A stretch of DNA of 64,000 bases. Source: Alopecurus myosuroides (taxonomy: Eukaryota; Streptophyta; Magnoliopsida; Poales; Poaceae). Location of the stretch: positions 115,231,071-115,295,070 of the forward strand of contig CM054059.1 in the NCBI GenBank assembly GCA_028641055.1, written 5' to 3'. A program made the position numbers and the translations under genes. The notes beneath the pieces are model-generated. The model had not been told where the DNA came from. It made no database searches and saw nothing but the letters and a program-made list of their open reading frames with translations. Shown here piece after piece: positions 58,801 through 64,000 of the stretch; within the stretch, counting starts at the first letter, position 1; each line of letters opens with the position of its first letter.

Positions 58801-61800
58801 ATGTTTGGAAAAATTCCCTCATGTGGGGAATTTTTGGTATTAATATTTGTGGTTTTGTGACCACATATTTTTGGGTTGTATCCATAGGTCCAGTAGCATT
58901 TTGATAAGTTTGTTATGAGTACTTGACCCCTAAAGTTTTCACTTGTGTGAAAACAATAACATGAGTAGCAGTGCCTTGCTTATTTTAGCACCCTATTATT
59001 TTCTGCTAGTATTGTTAATGCACTAGATGCTAGTTTAGTTTTTTGTTAATTTTTAGCAAATGGACCAGAGGCATTGTGACCTCTTAATGCTTTGATATGC
59101 TAGTGGAGCACCCACTGGTTTCATTGCATTTTTGGTGGAAACATTATTTCCCCCACACTAGATGTGTTTCTTTAATATATGTTTTGAGTAGATCTTTAAA
59201 TGCTTTTTAGGCTTATTGCTAGATTAATTCTCATGAAACTAGTACCATTTAGGTACTGTTATTTTGGTTATAGAACCTCTAGATACTTGGTGCTTGTGTT
59301 TGAAATAGATTTAAAATAGAAATGCTTAAAGTCTAAATTTCATACTAGGATATTCATGTATGCTTTTTGTCTTGTTTTCCCTTAGGGAAAAATATGAATC
59401 TTTGGTGTGGAAACCAGAGGATGGAATGTCCTTGTGGCATTATTATCTTAGGGTTTTCACCTCTGATAGGTTTCCTCTTAAGTAGCATAAAAGCATGAAT
59501 AACACTTGGATGACTAGGAATTAATCTCCTCACATGTGTAGCATTTTAAGCATAGTTTTTCCTTGTTTCCTAGCTATGTTTTTTATGTTATTTTGTGGAA
59601 TCCAGTAGAATTTATGGTACTGGTTAGAGGAGTATTTTGCCTCTGCTAGCTTGCACACTTGTGCATAAAATTAGCTAGTGTAGCCTAAACTAGTCTAGTA
59701 TTTTTCCTAAATTTTCTACTAGTATGAGTAGGAGTTTTTGGATGCTTGTTTGTTTGTTTTGAGCACTTTTATGAAAGTGACCAGAGGCTTATTAACCTCT
59801 TGGTGAGCATATTTGCTAGTGGAACACCCACTGGTATGTTTGCCTCATGGTGGAAAAATAGGCTTGACTTGTTGTCATGAGCTTATTTCACCACTTGAGT
59901 AATTTAGCAAATTATGTGTGCTAGCCATAGAGATTGTTGTGGGAATTTTTAGACATCAAAATGTGTTTTATGTGACACCCTACTGTCTAGTAACATGTGC
60001 TCTACCCCACTGGTCCATGGTGTTCTTAACTAAAAATCATTGAATTGGCCACACATAAACACTAGGAAAAAAGCAGACTTTTCAACTATAGTTTTTATGC
60101 CAATTTTTCTTAAGGGAAAAATTGAGAACTTGGGTGGTACTTCTTGATTGCTTGCTGTATGTATTACTTGTAGCCTTGTTTGTCTTGTTTGGTTCTGAAT
60201 GTGTGTCCTTTATTCTCTTTTTACGGCGTTAGAAAACGAAGAGGAAGGAAGTGTCGTGAAGCTCTGTTTCAAGTTCCAGTCACTCCAACAACCAGGGACA
60301 CAAAGAGATACCAGGCAAGCATCCTGATTGCTTGCTGATACAATACTTATCATTATCTATCATGCATGTTTTACCTCTGAAGTTTTACAAAAACTTGATT
60401 ATCAAAACTATTTTTGATGTGGAAATTACTACTATACTATATTATAGGTTACTATCATGCCAGTAGTTAAACTTGGTAATACCAAGCCCATAAGCCACCC
60501 TATGGTATTTATTACCATCAAATATACTAGTCCCTAAGTGGACACCCTAAAATTGTGATTCTACAAAACAAAGGCTTTACGGAAAACCCCGGAGAAAAGG
60601 CGGATCCTTGTTCTCCGGAGGAATGTGGAAGTGGTCATTTTTGAGAAGGTGGTGTTTTCAAAAATGACACATAACCTAGTCTTCGCCGGACAACCTTTAC
60701 CGTACTGCCACCCTACCCCAACATGGGCACGGGGCTTAACTTGAAGTTTGTTCTTATTAGTGTGTGCTATCTCACTTGCTATAAGGGGCGTCGTACCCTC
60801 GAACCGAATGTCGTCAAAACTCCCAATGTTGAGGCATATAAAGTGTGGGATTAATTTTCCCTCCGGTTGCATCGGTTGAGTCTCCTGTCATGGCGAGGTG
60901 CGACATGGTGCCGAGGAGAACAACTCAATCGAGAGATAGGCATATTCTAGCTTGAACATAGTGGATGGTTATGATCAGATACCTGATGTTTACATACTGT
61001 TGTTACAGTCCGTGGTTGTTTCACGGGAGGTGTACTGGATCTGGTGGATGTGTACACCTCTGCAGAGTATAACTTTTTCGAAGAAGCCGCGTCCTCGGAT
61101 ATGGACAGTTGAATGGCCATGTAGCTAGCATTGTGTCAATGTTTTCAAAAAGAAGTTTTTGAAAGGGAATTTTGGAAAGGAAGTGTTGAACTTGTGAAGT
61201 TCGGAAAGAATGGAAACTTATACCGTGGAGGTATCGTCGATGATGAAAAGCCAGATGATGTTATACAAAACAAAATGTTTTGCAAAGAAAACCTTTTCTA
61301 CTCTAAGCAAGAATTCTGGAAACTGATTCCAAGAAGTTTTGCAAAGAGAAAACCTTCTTTAACAAAACTTTACGAAACCTCTTGTACATGTGATATCTAC
61401 AAGAGAAATAAAACTATATTATTTTCTTCTGAAGTATCTTCTTCAACGAAGATACAGATTAACCTGACTGCAACTGTGGTGTCATCATATATGAACACCA
61501 TTGATAGTGAACCATATTTATAGCCTACCTATTCCACCATATAAGCATACTTGCATGTTGGTAAGTGACATGATGGATGTCTTGCTGAGTACATTCAAAT
61601 GTACTCATTATGGTTTCGCCCCTGGTATCTACTTATCAGATTTGGAGAAGGAGCCTCCAAAGGATATCTATGAAGAGGAGTACGGAGTTGACGGCTTTGC
61701 GAACTAGGATTGTCTCCGGGTCAGCAGCCTGTAGGTTAAGGCGTGACTTGGGCTCAACTACGTTGTGTTTTATTTGTCTTCCGCTGTGTTTGATAAGTTG

Positions 61801-61984
61801 CCTGCCCCATGCGGCAGTTGTGTTAAACTTGATCATGTGATATATGTGTAATACCTTTATGTATTCGTGTAATGGATGATGTATTTCTGTGTGCCAACTG
61901 TGTATGTTGTTCACGACTGATCTTTCTGGGATCGTGAATGTATGCATACGGAGGGTTTCAGACTGCCGGTCTGGGGTCCTTACA
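55892..61984 (+). repeat. 3' LTR of the LARD-type element (6093 bp)
   Basis: Co-linear with the 5' LTR throughout. The first 2.9 kb is nearly identical, differences are crowded between about 58825 and 61535, and the last 450 bp are identical. Confidence 0.93.
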
Positions 61985-61989
61985 ACCTT

Positions 61990-62136
61990 GTTGTCTTGGG
62001 CATCAATATGATTCAAAGCTCTTCTTATCCTTTTAGCACGACGGGCTTCGATCTCCTCATTATTGCGAGGAGGGATCACTTGATCATCTTGATCATTTGG
62101 ATCCCCGTCTTGACCAACATGGCCTTTATCATCATT
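61990..62136 (-). pseudogene. Displaced Copia pol segment (integrase-RT linker)
   Basis: The minus-strand frame reads GHVGQDGDPNDQDDQVIPPR, then EEIEARRAKRIRRALNHIDA. It continues in frame into 45957 when the nested element is left out. It is cut on the other side by the LTR start at 62137. Confidence 0.85.
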
Positions 62137-63464
62137 TGTGACGCCCCGAGATCGGGCACTATGCAGATTCCAGCATTCCCGCCAAAATCCACATAATAAC
62201 CGATTCCAGGTTGCCACTTATGATAACATTACAACAGTTCACGAATATTCCACAATTACAACAGAAACAGATAGATACAAGATGACTCAAACGAGTCAGG
62301 GATACAACTGATACAATACAAAGATCCAAATATCAGCGGAAGAAACAACATCGCGTCCGGCTACGGACAAGATACAAATTGGACTAAGAGTCGTGAAGAT
62401 AACCGAGAGCGTCCAATCCCTGCCCAGGCCAAGCCGGAGGGATTCCCAAGCTAACGTCGTCAGACTCCAAACCTGTTGACTGCAATATTGAATATGCAGC
62501 CACGAAAAAGATTCGTGGGTCAGTACGGTTAAGTACTGGCAAGGGGGATAAAACCCATACTCACAAGTTACCGGCGTAGCCAGTCATCACAAGATACAAA
62601 TACTTTGGGATCAACGGAAAGAAAGGGATTATTGCAAATAAGCGACAGCAGGCTGCACTAACCAACTACAGAGAGATACTACCAACTCCGGCTAACAGAA
62701 AGAGGATAAGATCGAGTATCGTAACCAACTGAAAGTAACTCCAAACAAACCCATCCTGGATCTCGCCCCTTATCCAAAGAAGCAATCCGAGGATAACTCA
62801 CACAGTTGGATTAATGAATAATGGATCAGGTTGTTGTGTCCTGCGGGAGTTTTGCACACCTGCGCTGAGTATTCGGCTGCGTGGCTGGGACCTTATAGCT
62901 CCGTGGCTCCGAGGATGGGTTGTAGAGATGGTTTGGGTCGTGTCAAGCCAACCTGAGTTTTAGTTGGTGGCTTGAGTGTGTACGGGTACTGGAGCACACC
63001 CCTGCAGGGATAAATCTTCTCGAGAAGCCGTGTTTTCCGCGGTTATGGATTACTTGGTGAAAGTACTGGCTAACAAGTACTCAGACAACTTACACCTAAT
63101 GATAATAACTTGACTAGTAATAGTCTTACTGACACAACAACCTCCTTATCTATATTCCACTTCTCCTTCTATCTCATTTGTTTTGGAGTCTACTCTCGTA
63201 CTCAATCTTTCAAAGTGTTAGGATCCTACGTGGGTGGACGTTTTCTGAGCCGTTAACCTAATAGGTTCGATCATCGGAAGATTCCTGGTGGAAGAACATC
63301 GTCGTCACTCCGAGCAAGAATCCCTTGTTAGTGGTGTCGAGAATCTCTTGTTAGTGGTGTCGAGGAGATCAACCGGAAGCACGAAGAATCGATAGTCAAC
63401 TTCTTTCCCCTCCCGGGTTAGCAGGTGGATTGCGAGGGCGCAATCCCTTGTTAGTGGTGTCGTC
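62137..63464 (+). mobile_element. LTR-retrotransposon LTR (probably Gypsy), left part
   Basis: It starts TGTGACGCCCCGAGATCGGG, a common Triticeae LTR start, directly inside the Copia pol frame. TCATT (62132-62136) is the predicted target copy. A phrase 'cttgttagtggtgtcg' occurs three times at 63325-63463. The LTR is itself interrupted at 63465 and its right end is outside the window. Confidence 0.65.
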
Positions 63465-64000
63465 TGTAACACCTGGGGTGTTACCTTTGGTAGAAAGTGT
63501 TTGTTTCCTTTTGCTTTGCATCATATGCATCACATGAGCATTGCATTCTGTTTTTCAAAGCAACTCAAAAATTCAAACACAATTGAAACTTTCCCACATG
63601 TTCAAATTTCCAATTTCAAAAATTGCAAAACTAAACCACTCAATTGTTTTTCAATAATTTGATATTGTTCTAATCCAATTGCTTGTTAATAAAGTCTTTC
63701 CTTTTATCAAACCTCCTAATGGCAATTAAATTTCAAATCATTTATCCTCCTTAATGGGCAAGATCAAACTGTGGGTTCAACAAAAACAAATTATTGCACA
63801 CCATTAATTCAATAATGTCTCCTAAATTGTTGGGGTTATTGAATAAATTGTTTAAATATCAATCTTTAAGGAAAACTAATGGAATTTCAAATAGCAACTT
63901 AAAACTCCAATTAATAATTCAATTTTGGAATTAATGTGCACAATTGCTTTACTCATTATTTTGCAATTAATAAAATTTGTTTATAAAAATTTAAACCCCA
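63465..64000 (+). mobile_element. Start of a further nested LTR element
   Basis: TGTAACACCTGGGGTGTTACC is a palindromic LTR start of the TGTAACACC kind typical of Tekay/Del-type Gypsy elements. The AT-rich, 'ttcaaat'-rich sequence after it resembles the left part of the LARD LTR in style. TCGTC (63460-63464) is the predicted target copy. It runs off the window. Confidence 0.6.

Larger units (their letters stand above)
45958..61984 (+). mobile_element. LARD-type giant-LTR non-autonomous retrotransposon (16.0 kb)
   Basis: Two LTRs (6096 and 6093 bp) start TGTCACATCCCAATTTTGG and end GGTCCTTACA. They enclose 3838 bp that has PBS and PPT but no recognisable gag, protease, RT or integrase. The target duplication is ACCTT (45953-45957 and 61985-61989). 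The PBS and LTR start suggest a Tekay/Del-type chromovirus as helper or ancestor. In size and lack of coding it matches the LARD concept described for barley Sukkula; identity with any named family is not claimed. It is complete, with both ends and the duplication intact. Confidence 0.92.
40053..62136 (-). mobile_element. Second SIRE/Maximus-type Copia element (minus strand), split by a nested element
   Basis: Read on the minus strand it has the RT N-terminal linker (62136-61990, then 45957 on), RT, RNase H, an env-position ORF, PPT and 3' LTR. The 16 kb element at 45958-61984 splits it. At 62137 another LTR start interrupts it before integrase. It sits in the plus-strand Copia element; the 5 bp before its LTR (GAGAT, 40048-40052) is the predicted target copy. 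Confidence 0.85.

Noticed and set aside
63325..63463. Three copies of 'cttgttagtggtgtcg' considered as a CRISPR-like array
   Set aside because: Copies are few, spacers are uneven and partly similar, and the context is a plant LTR.

Overview
The window is nuclear DNA from a grass, most likely a Triticeae species (wheat, Aegilops or barley type). The grounds are the Stowaway MITEs with CTCCCTCC termini, the Athila-, Tat- and SIRE/Maximus-type LTR retrotransposons nested in one another, a Helitron with a CTAG end, a tRNA-derived SINE, and intron-containing plant genes with GC-rich first exons. There are no bacterial operons, CRISPR arrays or prophages. All family names rest on reading the sequence by eye; no search was run.

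Layout. 1-6.2 kb: retrotransposon debris, namely an Athila-like LTR (316-2044) with its internal region, a solo Copia LTR (2181-3508) inside it, and a degenerate Copia LTR (about 4500-5786). 6.6-30.4 kb: a gene island. It holds (i) a 23-coding-exon gene for a WD40-repeat/bromodomain protein of the BRWD/PHIP type (7058-21675, +), whose splice phases all close to give 1712 codons plus stop; (ii) a four-exon gene for the KEOPS-complex subunit Pcc1 (26775-27884, +, 104 aa); and (iii) a MATH-BTB gene (29068-30317, -) broken by a Stowaway MITE. Small elements only have settled here: MITEs, a SINE, a Helitron carrying foreign GC-rich sequence, and a 1.9 kb TTA-flanked DNA transposon with a cargo ORF (24166-26079), itself inserted in frame into an older transposon ORF.

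31.2-64 kb: a nested LTR-retrotransposon block. A decayed Tat-type Gypsy element (-) abuts a Copia SIRE/Maximus-type element (+, 5' LTR 34729-36120). That element is cut at 40052 by a second SIRE/Maximus-type element on the minus strand (3' LTR 40053-41212) with an env-position ORF. The pol of the second element is split by a 16.0 kb element with two LTRs of about 6.1 kb and a 3.8 kb internal domain with no recognisable gag or pol (45958-61984, TSD ACCTT), of the LARD kind. Two more LTR starts, at 62137 and 63465, continue the nest to the right edge.

The cellular genes are unrelated housekeeping or regulatory genes: BRWD-type chromatin/ubiquitin-ligase adaptor, Pcc1 in tRNA t6A modification, and MATH-BTB as a CUL3 adaptor. 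They form no operon-like system. The most unusual signals are the patchwork divergence between the two giant LTRs, a recurring CAGTACC...GGTACTG dyad in that element, the Helitron with unidentified cargo, the frame-restorable MITE disruption of MATH-BTB, and the in-frame transposon-in-transposon insertion.
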